Positions 50,995 to 63,256 of a DNA stretch of 64,000 nt are shown here, in pieces. The notes beneath the pieces were generated by a model. That model saw only the letters and a program-made list of their open reading frames with translations. It had not been told where the DNA came from and ran no database searches. Within the stretch, counting starts at the first letter, position 1; every line of letters starts with the position of its first letter. The DNA comes from Agelaius tricolor. Lineage: Eukaryota; Chordata; Aves; Passeriformes; Icteridae. The position numbers and the translations under genes were made by a program. The DNA lies in assembly GCA_023055355.1 (NCBI GenBank), contig JALJCS010000009.1:47522501-47586500 (forward strand), given 5' to 3'.

Positions 50995-51071
50995 GGAGCA
51001 GAGATGGGAATTGAACCCAGATTTCCTGAACTTTCACTCAGCCCTTCAGCCAGGTGGCTGTACCTCCTCCT
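50995..51071 (-). mobile_element. Probable tRNA-derived SINE remnant (MIR/CORE-like)
   Basis: On the minus strand this segment holds a pol III A-box match 'tggctgaaggg' (51042-51052), fitting TRGYNNANNNG, and a perfect B-box 'gttcaattc' (51008-51016). They are 36 nt apart start to start, as in tRNAs and tRNA-derived SINEs. The surrounding text ('aaatctgggttcaattccc', 'atctctgct') resembles heads of MIR/CORE-type SINEs. No clover-leaf is retained, so it is not a tRNA gene. The family name is inference, and the 3' body is too diverged to place. Confidence 0.5.
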
Positions 51072-52773
51072 CCAGAGAGAAAAAATTACCTGAAAAGAAA
51101 TACTACCCTAAAATAAATCCCGAATTTATGTAATTTGGTATTATATCAAGAACACATTGAAAATTTAATGAATCACAATTTACTTTTTATAGTAATGGAC
51201 AATTTTACAGTATTTACCAACACAAGACATCTGTAACCCTACAGTGATATGGCCATAATGGGGTCAGAATTAATGAGGGGCAACATGGCCTGAAATTCTC
51301 CCATTAGCAGCAACTCTCAAACTTCTTGAAGAGTTACATTCAAGCAAGCTAAAAAATACACTGAACAAACAAGGGAAACATTTTGAAAGATAAAATATTT
51401 CAAATACTAGCAAATGAAGCACTTATTGTGAAGAAAGAAAAAGTCTTAGGAGTAAAATGAAATAAAAATCCAGTTTGTTATACCATAATTGTATTATTGC
51501 CTCAGAACAATCAATCTATTTTCTTTCTGAGAATATTTCCAAGCAGTTGTTTTTGAGCAATTTTCCTCGTATGAATAATCAGTCTTTTGAAGCATGACTC
51601 CAGTGTAAGGTCAAAGTTGTTTTTTATATTCTCCAAGCAGCTGAATTGCTTTCTGCTTATGTAATACAGATGTCAAGCTGTTTGAAATACTTGTGCACTT
51701 TGGTGACTTGTAAGAAAAAGAAGCAGAACTTTCTACAGTACTTGATTTTGTCAATTTGAAAATTCGTTTCTTGTTTTAAATGGATTTTTAAACCTCATGT
51801 TTGTGGGAATTCTTCCCACCATACAAACCAAATACAGTAATGGCTCAGTTTTCAGCAATGACTTTTTATCAGGATTTAACTGTGCTCAAAGTGGAGTGAC
51901 AACGTTCCTCAATTTTTAGTGAGCAAATTTCAGGCAAATTGGAGTCTTATCTGAAATACCTTTGAATCTGACAGGCAATTAAAAGTTTGTTTTTCATCTT
52001 GTGAAACACCTACAGGTAATTCTGCTCTGCCAAGAATGAACTTTTGGTCCTACTGAGCCCATGTAGGTTATGTAAGTTTTATCTTTTAAAAGACATAATA
52101 ATTGTGACAAGATATGGGGTAACAGGGCCATGTGTTTGTCATGTTTGAGCTGGAGTGGGTGGGAGAGGAGGGCCAGCTATAGAGGCCATATCCATGGATT
52201 TTGTGTAGAAGCTTTGGGGTTTGCCTGTAATAAATCAAATTTACAGCACAGCTTCTGAGGAGGGGCTTGTACAGCCCTGGTGTGCTGGGACAATACAATT
52301 TCTCCATGATCAAAAGGCCTAATGAAATATAATTATTGCTATTGTGAGGGCTCCAGAGCCAGCCCCTGGCAAATTGCCACTCAATAGTGGTCAGGCTGCC
52401 CCCAGCTGCACAGGGCTGGACTTTTCACTGGCATTCCTGGCTCAGCTTCCCACCAGCTCCAGGATCTTTGCACAGTTGTCTGCTGGGCTGTGTAAATAAC
52501 TCTAAATGTTGCAGTGAGACTGTAAGTATTCCCCAAGTAACATAATTCAAGAAAAACAGAATGAAGAAGTCATCCAGAATTTTAGATACTACTGCATAGA
52601 GCTGGGAAAAGCAGTTTGCTGGTAGAGCCACAGAGCTTTCAGATAGACAAAAAAAAAAAAAAAAAAAAAACCCTGAAACACCTCATTTTTCACACAGTAC
52701 ATTTTGCGAACTTTAAATCTGCCTTCAGTGAACCTGTTTTGGTGGTAATAATTTGATTTAAATAACAAATAAC
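51072..52773. other. Unique AT-rich DNA with an A22 run
   Basis: No gene recognised. An uninterrupted run of 22 A lies at 52649-52670. Confidence 0.55.
52649..52670. repeat. Homopolymer A22
   Basis: Twenty-two consecutive A, the longest mononucleotide run I saw in the window. It could be a poly(A) tail of an old retrocopy, but no source transcript is recognisable upstream. Confidence 0.9.
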
Positions 52774-52810
52774 TTTTCTTGAGAAGGTAAATTACACCTT
52801 CTCAAGAAAA
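52774..52810. repeat. Perfect 15-bp inverted repeat (hairpin)
   Basis: Arm 'ttttcttgagaaggt' at 52774-52788, a 7-base spacer, then arm 'accttctcaagaaaa' at 52796-52810. There are no mismatches. Confidence 0.95.
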
Positions 52811-55800
52811 ATTAAGGATCAGCTTTTGCAAAAGGTTGCTAAATTTAATTTCCACAATCACAGAAAACTAAGTTGTTTTGGTGGTCTGTGTTATTCATCT
52901 TTACTTATCTTCCTCTTTTCATGACTTTGACAGTAAACAAAGGAATTTTAATTTCTCAGTGTTGTAAGCTGTTAATATATAGCTCAAAATGCATCTTCAG
53001 TGGTACAGAAAGTATCCCCTTTAATCAGAAGAGCTTAATTTCATCACAAAGAAACTTATTTAGCAAGATGTATACTCACAAGACACCTACATTTGGTAGC
53101 TGAATTGGAACTAGGTCAGAGCATCTGAACTGTCTTTATCCACTTGGGACAAATGCAAGCCATTTTCATTTTCTGTAAAGAACATTTCTTTTTAAGCAGA
53201 TTTATTGATAAACTGCTCAGTGGGATTTTGTTACTTTAATATTTTCATCTATGGAGGGACACGGCAGAAGAACAGCCTAAATTAAATTAGGCAGTCAGGA
53301 AAGAATTGATTAAAAATAAGGTGATACAAATGAGAAAGAATTTATGCTCAAGAGGTGGCAGAAGCAACAGTTTGGGTGTTGATTTGAGAATTTTGGGGTT
53401 TAAGAAAGCCAGTTAGCTCTACAAAGGGAGAAGGCAGACTCTGATGTTGCCAGGAACAAGAACAGAGAGAACATAAAAATTTAGGAGGGTAACATGGAGG
53501 ATGATATTTGAGTCAAACATTTCATTAAAAGAAGAAAACTGGGAGGGGAATGGAAACAGAGAGGAGCATGTTTTTTTTCTTCAAAGCAAACAAAAAGTTA
53601 ATACAATATAAAAGGATTTTTAAAAATATATGCTGAAGAAAGGCCAAAACTTTAAAGGCAACTTATGTTCCCATATTTATGAGACAGTATCATGAATACA
53701 ATTTGAGCAGAGATATTTCCCACTAAAACCCAAAACTTTTAAATGATAGCTCTTCAAAATGTTTTCCAGTGCTTTATGTTTCCTGTAATGGAAAATGTTA
53801 TCCTTCATTAAAAGCCAGCTAGACTGTCAGTATTTTCCATCATCCTCTATTTTCTCCTAGGCCTATATTATAATTTAACAGCATTCTTGATCTTCATTTT
53901 CCCATCAGAAGAACTATACCAATTTTCCCTTCTATGTTTTCATCAGTATGGAAAAGGCTCCTTTTGTCTGTGTGGAGTCCAAACCCAGAAGAGTTGCCAA
54001 AAACTCACAGAAGTACAAAAAAAGAGAGGTAAAGAATAGACATGACTGCTCTGTGCTCCTCTAATCAAACTGCCAGTAGAAACGTGCACCTTTCTGAAGT
54101 CTTGCCCCAAATATCTCTGCCTGTGGATTCTGTTACTGCCCCCTAATCCTATAAATTATTAGAAATTAATTAATCCTGTTATTATTAGAAATTCCCCACC
54201 GCCCTAAGTGCAAAGAGGACCTTGCTTTTAGAAAGACCCAGAGCTGCCTTTTGAGGGCCTCCTATGGAAAATTCTACTTGCTCAGGTTTAGGCACCTGTT
54301 GTAGGAGAAAGGACCTAAAGCAACTGGTGGAAGACTCAAACAGAAACAGGAAAAAAACCCACAGCAAAAAGAAAACAAAAATGTTACATTTCTTCATATA
54401 TTTCCTGGCTGACCTGGGGAATTCTTTGTGGATGCTGAGAGCTTTTATGGATTCAGAAAGCAGCTGGGTAGAACACTGGAATAAAGAGCTCACTGAAGGT
54501 CTTTAAGCACAAGAACATTGATGCAGTGTTAGAATATTTCTCAGCTACAAATTGCCAGAGGCTGAAAGTGAGTCCTGGAGGGAAGGAGCCCTCCACACCC
54601 ATTATCATGGTCCTTCTTACATTAGTCAGAATAAAAGAAAGAGCTTTGCAGGAAGATTTGCTGTGATCTAGGAAAACAATTGTTTTGTAAGAGAACTTCA
54701 CCAAATGGTGACAATTTTGCATGTCTGGATGGACTAATCTGACCCTTTGCCATCTCTACTGAATCTTAGAGTTGGCTGGTTTCACAATGTTCCATTTTCT
54801 AACACAGTCCCTTTAAAGTAGAAAACAACATTTTTGATCATTTCTCGAGACAATCAGCAGAGAATCCTGTGGGATTCCTTGTTTCTGGGCTGGTGTCTAA
54901 ATGAGCCTTTTAGGGACAGCAGAAGTGTGCCATCTGCTACTCTCTGACCAGCTTTGCTTTCCACCCTCTGCTCTGCTCACTTGTTCTTCCTGCTGTCACA
55001 TGTGCATGAACAAACTGTCTGAGAGGGCACAAAAGGGCACAAAACCATAAGGGACACACTCAGAGAGAAATGTAACACCAGCTCAGAACAGAAGGGAGAA
55101 GGAGATCCTCACATGCCAATTTTCTTTTTTGCCTTTCATTCATTCAGTGCTTGGAGCAGGAATGGAATTCATCTCTGGTGGTTGGAGATCTCCTTCTCTT
55201 CATTCCTGGATTAGCTCAACTCTTTTATATTTTATTCAGACAGTTATTTCCAAGGCTTTGCTAGATTAGTCACCTGTGTTTGTGTGTTTGAGGCACTGAC
55301 ATTTGTCCAGCTTTTGTTATACATAGCAAGGTGAAAAAAGAAAATTAATATTAGAAAGGGTCTCCCAGGAACTGAAAAGAGGCTGCTGAGTGTATTAAGT
55401 TACAAGAACCCTTCTAAGGAGTTTTAGGATTTCTGTAAGTTGACATACACAAAGTGTCCCAGTCCTTTTGTCTTCCAGAGAGTTAATGTGATTAAGCTTT
55501 TTATCTGGCATGCCTTTTCACTAGAGAATCTGCATGAAATCCCCCTAAATTCTCTTCATGTCTTTCCAAAAAATAATATGAGCTTTTTTAACACAGCCTT
55601 TTTTACTGTCTGGAATGTGTTTTCATTTTCTAAGTGCTTTTCAAGGTTGAAAGGAAGAAAGTTTTGGTTACAAATGCAAATCTCCAGGAATGAACTCGAG
55701 TGAGTGGACTCAAGGCCCACGTCTGGCATCTCCTTTTGAAACCTGAGGCCTCTCTAACCCATTTCATCCTAGATGCTGCTTTTGAATCCTCCAACGTGAA

Positions 55801-56170
55801 CTTCTTCCCTTTGGCAAAGTCACACTGATAAATGATGTCACTGAAATGAAACCCTAGCACGTGTGAGCATGGAATTTCTATTACTGCACTCTTTCACTTG
55901 AAGGGTTTCTTTCTCTGGCAGAGGCAGGGAGGGATCCACACGCTGGATGAGGGAAAGTTGAAACTGTATGTTCTGGATTTTCTCCTGTGAGCAGATTTGT
56001 GCATGAAATCTTGTGATTAAAGGCCAAATGGAGAATTTGGGTAAAAACTGGATAAGTTAGCTTTTAGCAGATGCAAATCTCTCCTTGCTTGAAGCAATGC
56101 ACCTGAAGGGCACAGTCAGATATCCATTGTTGGCAGGGGTTTTTCAGATGGAGGTGAGGGGCAGATGGAG
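52811..56170. other. Unique AT-rich DNA, no gene seen
   Basis: No gene, RNA or transposon recognised. Met frames stay below 105 codons. Confidence 0.55.
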
Positions 56171-56450
56171 AATCCCAGAAGGGTTTTGGCTGCAAGTGAC
56201 CTTCAAGATGATCCAGTCCCGTCCCTCCCATGGGCAGGGACACCTTCCACTATCCCAGGGTGCTCCAAGCCCTGTCCAACCTGGCCTTGGACACTTCCAG
56301 GGGCAGCCACAGCCTCTCTGGGCACCCTGTGCCAGGGCCTCCCCACCCTGACAGAGAACAATTCCTTCCCAACATCCCATCTAAACTTGTCGTCTGTCAG
56401 CTTGAAGCGATCCCCTTCTCTGTCCTGTCACTCCTTGCTCTTGTAAATAA
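56171..56450 (-). mobile_element. CR1 LINE 3' region, minus strand
   Basis: Read on the plus strand: 'aatcccagaagggttttgg', 'gaccttcaagatgatccag', 'cccatgggcagggacacc', 'ttccactatcccagggtgc', 'caacctggccttggacac', 'ttccaggggcagccacagc', 'ggcaccctgtgccagggcc', 'ttccttcccaacatccc', 'tgaagcgatccccttctc'. This is a well-conserved reversed CR1 3' end, close to the common bird form, and 5'-truncated. Confidence 0.95.
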
Positions 56451-58628
56451 TATCTGAAGAAGCAGAAGGCCTCAACCTCCTACCAGTCTGTGAATTGCTG
56501 GACTCAGGCTGGGATCTTGAGTTTTGCCTTTCCTCACCATTGGTTCCCATCCAGCCCTCCAAAGCAGCAACAGAAACAGCATTTGGATTGAAGTGCCTGG
56601 ATATTAAACCTTCTTGTGGTACTTAGAAACCTTGTTATAAAGGACTGAACTGAAATTCCAAAATCTGTTGGAGGAACAAGGAAGGAAAACTCCCAGCTTG
56701 CTACTAAATATGTTCCCACTGAAGCAAAGTTGAGCACCACAACTGCTGGAGGAAGAGAAAAGCTTCAACCAAGAGCAGAGCCCTGAGGTCAAACTGAAGA
56801 GAATATTCAGCCACCCTCCTAGCAGAGCATTGTCTGAACATGTCCAGTGCTTTACAACACTTAACACACTCTGTATTCCAAAAGAATACCCTACAGCTGA
56901 AGTCTGTGCATTCAAATGTTCGCTGCATGTTTCATCTTTCAGAGTTTTGAAGATCACCAACATTAATTGTTCACCAGTAATGAATTTAGACAGAGCTAAT
57001 CAGGCCATTCTGCCGTAAGCTTGGCCTTTAAAATCCTGAAGTATGCCAGTCTAATTTTGGCAGTCAATTTTCCTCTTTAGTGCATTTTTACAATTTCTAT
57101 TCAAACCAGCTCTCCAGATTTGCAAGTTCCCCAAATGCTGGTTCCAGTGTAAATTATCAGCCTTTCCACATTTAGGCACTGGAGATCAAGCTTTGCAAAG
57201 CAGGCCTACATAAAAGAAGGAGAAAGAAAACTCTGGTAGTTGCAGAAAATTAACATTTATAACTGGATGCCTTAGCAGCATGTTGGGGTTAAGCGAGAAA
57301 ATATTTTTGGAAACATTCTTTGCTTGAAAAAGGAAAGAAATTGTCATTTCAGTAACACCTCAGGGGAGAACAAGGAAAGTTTATTTCAAATATTCCTTTG
57401 GAAATTAAAAAATACTATTTTCAAGCTGTTCCCTACCATTCTTTAATATCCACAGGAGACAATTTATATGCTAAAATTGTTCTCCCTTTTTTTGGTGACC
57501 AGAAATAATTTCTGCAGCATAGAGACCCTCGAGTTCTCCATGGATGCATCTTGGGAGAAAGGGTCATTTTCTTATAGGCATTGGTGGCATCCAAGATACA
57601 GATGGGTACAAAAGGAAGTCAGATTGCCTATGGAGACCCTTTGGACCCAAAAGAATGTTTTCTCATGTCCTTGTTTGGTTTTTGGAACAAATATTATTCA
57701 GAGGAAAGATGATCATGATTCTGTTATTTCAAATACAGATTTTTTTTTTCTTTGTCTTCCACCCATTCTAGATGTCAGGAATAACATACAGATCTCAATG
57801 ATCATATAAAATTCAGGTGGATTTTTAAAAATAGCCATTGCAGGTTTCTGCAATAGATGTCAGTGGCTCTTATAATTTCTGGGACTGCTGAGTCAGAGAG
57901 CTTTTTTTAAAAAAATAAATAAATAAGTGTTTTTTCTTTACTGTCTTCCAAGAAAACGTGATCCAAAACAAATATCCTCAGATTCCTTCAAAGTTCTGAT
58001 CTCTGCCATATCTGAGCAGCTCAAAGCAGAAAAGCAAACAGGTTTCAGTGATAAAATGACTGTAAATTATCAGTACTGAATGAGAAATCTCTGTGTCCAA
58101 GAACAATTCTGACAAAAGCCACAGCAGGCTGTTGCATGGTTGGGTAATAAGTGTAGGTTCTTACTCTTTATGGGACGGGGTTTGTTCAGCACTGCAAGTC
58201 CTCAAGGTTGGCTGATATTCCTTTGTGTTCTGAGGGGAAAGTTCTTACGTTAATCAAAAGGGCTGGGAGGGAAAATCAGTTCCTTTTTTCTGTGTAATCA
58301 CCACAATCAATCACCAAAACAGTTCAGGCACATTTTTTATTGCTTCTTTATCAGTGTCATGACACAGTGAGATCTCTGCCATAAAGGCTCCCTGGGCTGT
58401 AGGAAGCTTCAGAATTTACCATGGCATTTCTCTGGCTTGTGTTGGGCAGATTTTAATGGAAAGAAACAGTTCTGCATAAAATCCTCATCTTAATCTATGT
58501 CCAGTATTACAGAAGCTTGAACTATAAATGCTGGAACAAAAAGATAATGTTTGAAAATGGTGTTTCAACACTGCAAAATAAGCCCAGCCAGGAAGCCACT
58601 GCACTTACTCCCAAGTGCTGCTGGCAAA
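56451..58628. other. Unique DNA, no gene seen
   Basis: No gene recognised. Minus-strand frames at 56534-56963 (up to 119 codons) and a 113-codon plus frame at 57468-57809 have no known domain. A short AAAT repeat lies near 57908-57935. Confidence 0.55.
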
Positions 58629-58658
58629 TGTGAAATCCAAGTCCAGCTGGATTTCACA
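58629..58658. repeat. Perfect 11-bp inverted repeat (hairpin)
   Basis: Arm 'tgtgaaatcca' at 58629-58639, an 8-base loop, then arm 'tggatttcaca' at 58648-58658. Confidence 0.9.
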
Positions 58659-59934
58659 CTGGACAGTGCACAGAGCCAGGCATGTTTAAACATCCTTGCT
58701 GGAATCAGAGCACGAAGAAAGAAAAGCAGCAAAGACACTGATCCAGTCATTTCCATGCTTGCTTTGGCCACTGCTCTGCTGTGGTAGGTCTCTTCTTTGC
58801 CTCAGAGCTGAGACAATCTCCTGCCATCTGTACAAGCACAGAGCCTGTGCAAAACAGGCAAACAGAATTGGGTCAAGACATCTGAGGGCTAATGCAGCAT
58901 TTAAGCCCAATTTAAAATGAAGTTGGCTGTAGTGTACCCCCATTAGGCCATTTTCAATTTTGTAGCACAACTGCCACCAACTTATTATTGCCCTGATCAG
59001 AGTTTGAATGTCTAGAAACAGTTGTATACATACCCAATGAAATACAATATTCAAAAAGAGCCAATACAGTTGAAATTGAATGTCTTCAAAGTCTTAGTAT
59101 TGCTTAAATATATATTTCAATTAAAAAATAAAAGAGATAATTGAAGAGGAGAATCCTCTCGATTTTCAGGGAAGCAACGTTTGAGGAAGAGGACATGAGT
59201 TAGCCTGGTCAAAGAAAGATCAGGCAGGTTTTATATTTTGTGGGGTTTTTTAGAGCTTTTGTTTCTGAAAGAGTCAAGATAGAGTTAACCCTTATTTTTA
59301 CCTTCTAAGAATCATCTTGTCATCTGCACATCTCAAGCTTTTAGCCCCCCCATGCATTTTATGCCCACGCAGAGCACTGCTCATCTGTTACGTGATTTGG
59401 GTCTCTTTGGTAGGGAAGGCAGGAGCAGTGTCTGAGGCTGTTTGCAATACTCTGGTTGATCAACTGTTCCTAATTTCCCAAAATTGTTCCTTTTTCTAGC
59501 CCCTTTTCCCTTTGTTCTGTAATTAAGCCCACATGTCCTGATTTTTAACTCCTCTAGTCCTCAGGCCCAAAACATGTTTCTGATTGTAGATGCTGCCCTT
59601 CTTTGAACTTTTGCCTCTCTGACTCAGCTGCTGAGTATCTGACCACTGAGCTGCCCTGGTGCCACCTTGTTCTGTGAGCCAAAATCAGAGTTTTTGTGCT
59701 TTAACCACCTCAGCACTCCACCACAGGCAGCAGGAGAGGACAGTGGAGATGGGAGGGAGATGGGAGCGCAGTGATGGAGGTCCCTGTGCCCAAATGTCCT
59801 TCATTTCCATGTCACTGTGTTATCACAGGACTGATGTGACACAGTCTTCTCAGGAAAAGCAAACTCAGCTGTTTTATGTCCTCTGGCTCTTTATGTAGTA
59901 TGTAAAGGGTTTGCTCTGTGTGTGTGTAGCCATG
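58659..59934. other. Unique DNA, no gene seen
   Basis: No gene or transposon recognised. Open frames on both strands at 58551-59054 have no family resemblance. Confidence 0.5.
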
Positions 59935-60220
59935 GAAAGGGATTTTGAAAATAAATGGAGCAACTTAGGGAAAAAAAAAGAAGCCCTACCTGTCAGGAAT
60001 GAGGTGAGGATAACTGAGAAGAGGTAACAGAAAAGTGAATGAATAAAGCAAAAGAGACATAAAGGAGAAAGTGGGAAGGAGTACAACAAGGGAAGAGAGG
60101 GAAATACATGGCAGCAGCACTACAGTGAGATGGATCAAGCAAGAGGATACTGGGAAGGGAAAAGGAAAAAACAGACAGAGGAAAAATCAAGGGGAAATGG
60201 ATTCAGAGGGAGCAAAGGAA
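59935..60220. repeat. Purine-rich stretch (irregular)
   Basis: About 285 bp of strongly purine-biased plus-strand sequence ('gggaagagagggaaa', 'gggaagggaaaaggaaaaaa', 'gaggaaaaat') without a clear period. It keeps a 133-codon lysine/glutamate/glycine-rich frame open (60071-60472), which I do not accept as a gene. Confidence 0.6.
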
Positions 60221-61924
60221 ATCACCCCAGAACATTTCTTTGGAGCACATGAAGTGCCTGAGAGATTTGCTGCTCCCGAGGCTGTTCCAACAGCACCTCC
60301 AGCAGGTGTGGTCCCAGCCAGGGCCATGGGGAAAGGGACACCAGGATCCATCCCAGGTGATTTAGGAACCAGCAAGCTCAGGATGGTGTGGGAAGGACCT
60401 AACTGCATGACCAGGAGCAGGAAACCTGGAGACAAAAGGGGAAGCAGAGAAGGAAAGCCCCAGCAGAGTTAATTCAGCCTGAGGAGCTGCCCAGCTCCAG
60501 GAGGAGTGAAATTCTATTTTTGGCTGAGAGGGCACTGGCTGGGGATGCTGTCACTCCTTCAAGGAGGCTGTGCCTGTGGGGAGCATGGGCTAGGGCCAGA
60601 CCATCCCATCCCATTCCATTCCTGCTGCTCATCCAGCTGCTGGGATCTTCCTTGTAAACAAGCTGCTTATTTGCTTTGGGTTTTTTTCTTCCTCTCTCAC
60701 TTGCTTCCAGTTCCCCATTTCTTTCAACATAACAGGAAGGATATCAGACACCTCTCAGATTTGCATTTTTTCCCAGTTAGCAGGGTGTTTTTCCTACTTA
60801 TTTTTCATAGAAGGAATAAGTAAGAAAATTTTCCAATTGCTTTTTCCTATTTCTTTTCATTAGTCATTATGTCATTGCCTGTCTATAGCTGTCCATTACA
60901 GCCTTATGATTTGTCTCCAGCAGGGTATAAATAGCCTCTGTTTACCTGGTTCCTGCTCCTGCTCCTACTTCAAACATTCCCAGTAGCCTGAGGGATGTCA
61001 CCTTTCATTGTGGGCATCACACCTGTGTTACAAAGATTAAGAATGAAAGGCCACATGAAAAAAGTCACTTTTGGGATAAAAAACAAGCATTCACTCAAGC
61101 TGCAAGGCATTTTTTTGCAGTTGTTTAAAAGGAGAAAACTTTGTTTCATGTGGCATCCTTTCCATCTTTTCTGATGTCGGGTTAAGATCATGTTGAACAG
61201 ATGGAACAAGAGGACAAGACCTTTGTGTTGTGGCTCTTTGAATCATGATGCAGCTTTGCCATCTCATGAGACCTAAAACAGCTGAGGGGGTGGATATGAA
61301 TTAGAGGTAGCAAAGAATTGTGAGAAAAGGAAAGAAGATTATTCAAAGAGATCAGTAGTGGTATAAATTTCAGTGGTGGTTTTGTCCCTTCCAAAATCTT
61401 CCTGACTGGATTCTGGAATGGTAGAACACCAGAAAAAAAAAATGCAAACATTCTTTTTTTAAGGCATGTTTTTCTCTGAGCTATGGACAGAAAAATTCTT
61501 ACATTTACATTCATGAAGTAGGAAAAATCCTATGTAAAGGAATGTCCCATTTCTCTGTCTATAAATCCAATTTAAAAGTGAGAGTAAGGATACATCTGTG
61601 AAATTCCATAAAAAAAAAAAGGACAAGGCAGTGCAGTATTTTGCTCAGATTATAGATATTATTTCCCCCTCAAAAGAAAAAGTAATTGCTTGAAAGTTTA
61701 AAAACCTGTCTTTTGTGCTAATATTTAGGCATAGTTCACTTCATATTTCCTGATAATAATCTTACTCTGATATGGTGAAGAAATGGGCCTGTATGTGAAA
61801 TGCTAAATGCAACTTCCATTCCCTGATGGTGAAAGAATGAACAAATAGAGTACAAGATTTTAACTGGAGAAAAACTAGCAGGGTCCAAATGGGATTTAAA
61901 GTTCTTCCCCTCCTGTTTGAAGGA
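60221..61924. other. Unique DNA, no gene seen
   Basis: No gene recognised. A TATA-like 'tataaata' at 60926-60933 has no convincing transcript downstream. Short A/T runs occur at 61433-61461 and near 61609-61620. Confidence 0.5.
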
Positions 61925-62104
61925 GTATTAGACTTCTTCATTCTGAGAGTGGCCAAGCGCTGGCACAGGTGCCCAGGGAGGCTGTGAAGTCTCTCCATCC
62001 TCAGAGGTTTTTAAAATTCAACTGGACAAGACCCTGTCAAGTCTGGAATAAGCCTGGAGTTGTTTGGAATACAGAGCCTGCAGAAGCCACTTCCAACCCA
62101 CTTT
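61925..62104 (+). mobile_element. Diverged CR1 LINE fragment, plus strand
   Basis: Blocks include 'gagagtggccaagcgctggc', 'acaggtgcccagggaggctg', 'tgaagtctctccatcctcag', 'aggtttttaaaattcaactg', 'gacaagaccctgtcaag' and 'ccacttccaaccca'. They follow the CR1 order '..gtgcccagagaggctgtggagtctcc..ggttttcaagac..ctggacaagaccctg'. It is more diverged than the other copies and lacks the final tail. Confidence 0.85.
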
Positions 62105-62618
62105 TTTTTAAAATTCTGGAATATCTCACTAAACTCAGTTCTGGAGCATCCAAAGTAGGTACAGGTTAAATCCCAGCTAGGCCACTGGCTGTGCTTTCCT
62201 TACACTCCAACAGTGCCCTGTAATGGTGGGAGAGCAGGAAATGTGAATATTTCCCTGCCAGCAGCTGGCATAGTATAAAAAATGAGACAGGGAATGGCTC
62301 CTTTAGTTTCTCTAAAAGAGCTGCTGGCAGGTGCAATTGCCCACTTCTCAGAGCAGAGGTGTTTTGTGGACACAATTTAACACTCATCTCCTCCCACTGC
62401 TGTGGATCACAGTTTTCCCTGGAAAAACCCTTGAAAAGCTGGAATCCAGTGGGGCAGGGCCCTTCCTCACCCAGCTCAGGAGGGACTGTGGAGCATTCTC
62501 CTCACAGATGGCCTGCACATGCATGACAGCTCTGCCGTGTGCCTGCCTGCTGGGCACACGCAGCAGCCGTCTGTCTGTCCTGCACTTCTGGGTGTCAGGC
62601 AGCCTGCTCTCAGCATGC
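62105..62618. other. Unique DNA, no gene seen
   Basis: Nothing recognised between the CR1 fragment and the solo LTR. Confidence 0.5.
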
Positions 62619-62623
62619 CCCAG
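62619..62623. repeat. Target-site duplication, left copy
   Basis: CCCAG directly before the LTR; the same five bases follow it at 63257-63261. Confidence 0.75.
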
Positions 62624-63256
62624 TGTCCTGGGGTGACTTTATCATGCTGAGTTGTATCCCTGTTTGTCTCTTTAGCCCAGAAATGAGTTTTGCACCTTTC
62701 AGGCTGGTTCTGAGAGCGAAGAGGGGGGAGAAGAAATGCAGAGTTTGTTTTCAGAAACTGCACTCACTCCTCCATGTTCCTGTGTTGTCTGCAGTATGGA
62801 CAGACAGCAGGACAGAGCTCTCCTTTGCTTCTAGTTAGTTTTAGCTAGCTGAGGCAGAGAAGTTCCCTGGACTGTGGTTTTTCTCTTTCTTTGGACCCGT
62901 TTACACCTACTCTGGACTGAACACCCAGAAGAGCACCAGGGGCTCACACTTGTGGCCCACCAGGGCCCAGGACGTGGCATTTTCCAGCACAGGAGGGACT
63001 GATAAGAGACTGAGTAACAGCCCACCCAGAGGACTTTCTGAGTTTGTCATCTCTTTTAGAGTGGCAAGAGGTTTTATTGTTTAATACTGTTGGGGATTTT
63101 TTGTGATGGTGAATTCTTTGCCTGTTAAATAAACAGGTTTTGTCACTTTTCTCCAAGGAATCTTTTCCCGAACTAGTTGGGGAAGCAGTGGCTAAATTTA
63201 CTTTCTAAAGGAACCCCTTTAGAGGTTTTCTCCCAAATTTGCCCTAAACCAGGACG
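62624..63256 (+). mobile_element. Complete solo LTR (type B) with 5-bp target duplication
   Basis: A 633-bp LTR with inverted ends: 'tgtcctgg' at the left and 'ccaggacg' at the right (7 of 8 complementary), flanked by the direct repeat CCCAG at 62619-62623 and 63257-63261. An AATAAA lies at 63128-63133, followed by T-rich 'ggttttgtcacttttctcc'. The text 'ggggtgactttatcatgctgag' (split here as two blocks), 'agagttttattgttt'-like runs and 'gaactagttggggaagc' is familiar from a very common songbird LTR. The 5-bp duplication fits ERVL or ERV1-type integration better than the 6 bp of ERVK. No internal retroviral sequence remains. Frames over it are not genes. Confidence 0.92.
63128..63133 (+). terminator. 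Polyadenylation signal of LTR type B
   Basis: AATAAA in 'gttaaataaacagg', followed by a GT/T-rich region as expected for LTR polyadenylation. It could terminate transcripts that run through this locus on the plus strand. Confidence 0.65.

Noticed and set aside
51008..51060. Functional tRNA gene
   Set aside because: The A- and B-box fit, but the acceptor and anticodon stems do not pair into a clover-leaf, so a SINE remnant is more likely.
60071..60472. 133-codon charged frame, plus strand
   Set aside because: Half of it is a purine-rich tract; no recognised domain and no splice or promoter context.
60926..60933. TATA-like 'tataaata'
   Set aside because: AT-rich DNA yields such matches often; no initiator, exon or CpG context follows.
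35672..63256. A full-length endogenous retrovirus bounded by the two LTRs
   Set aside because: The two LTRs are unrelated in sequence and 26 kb apart, and no gag, pol or env-like sequence lies between them.
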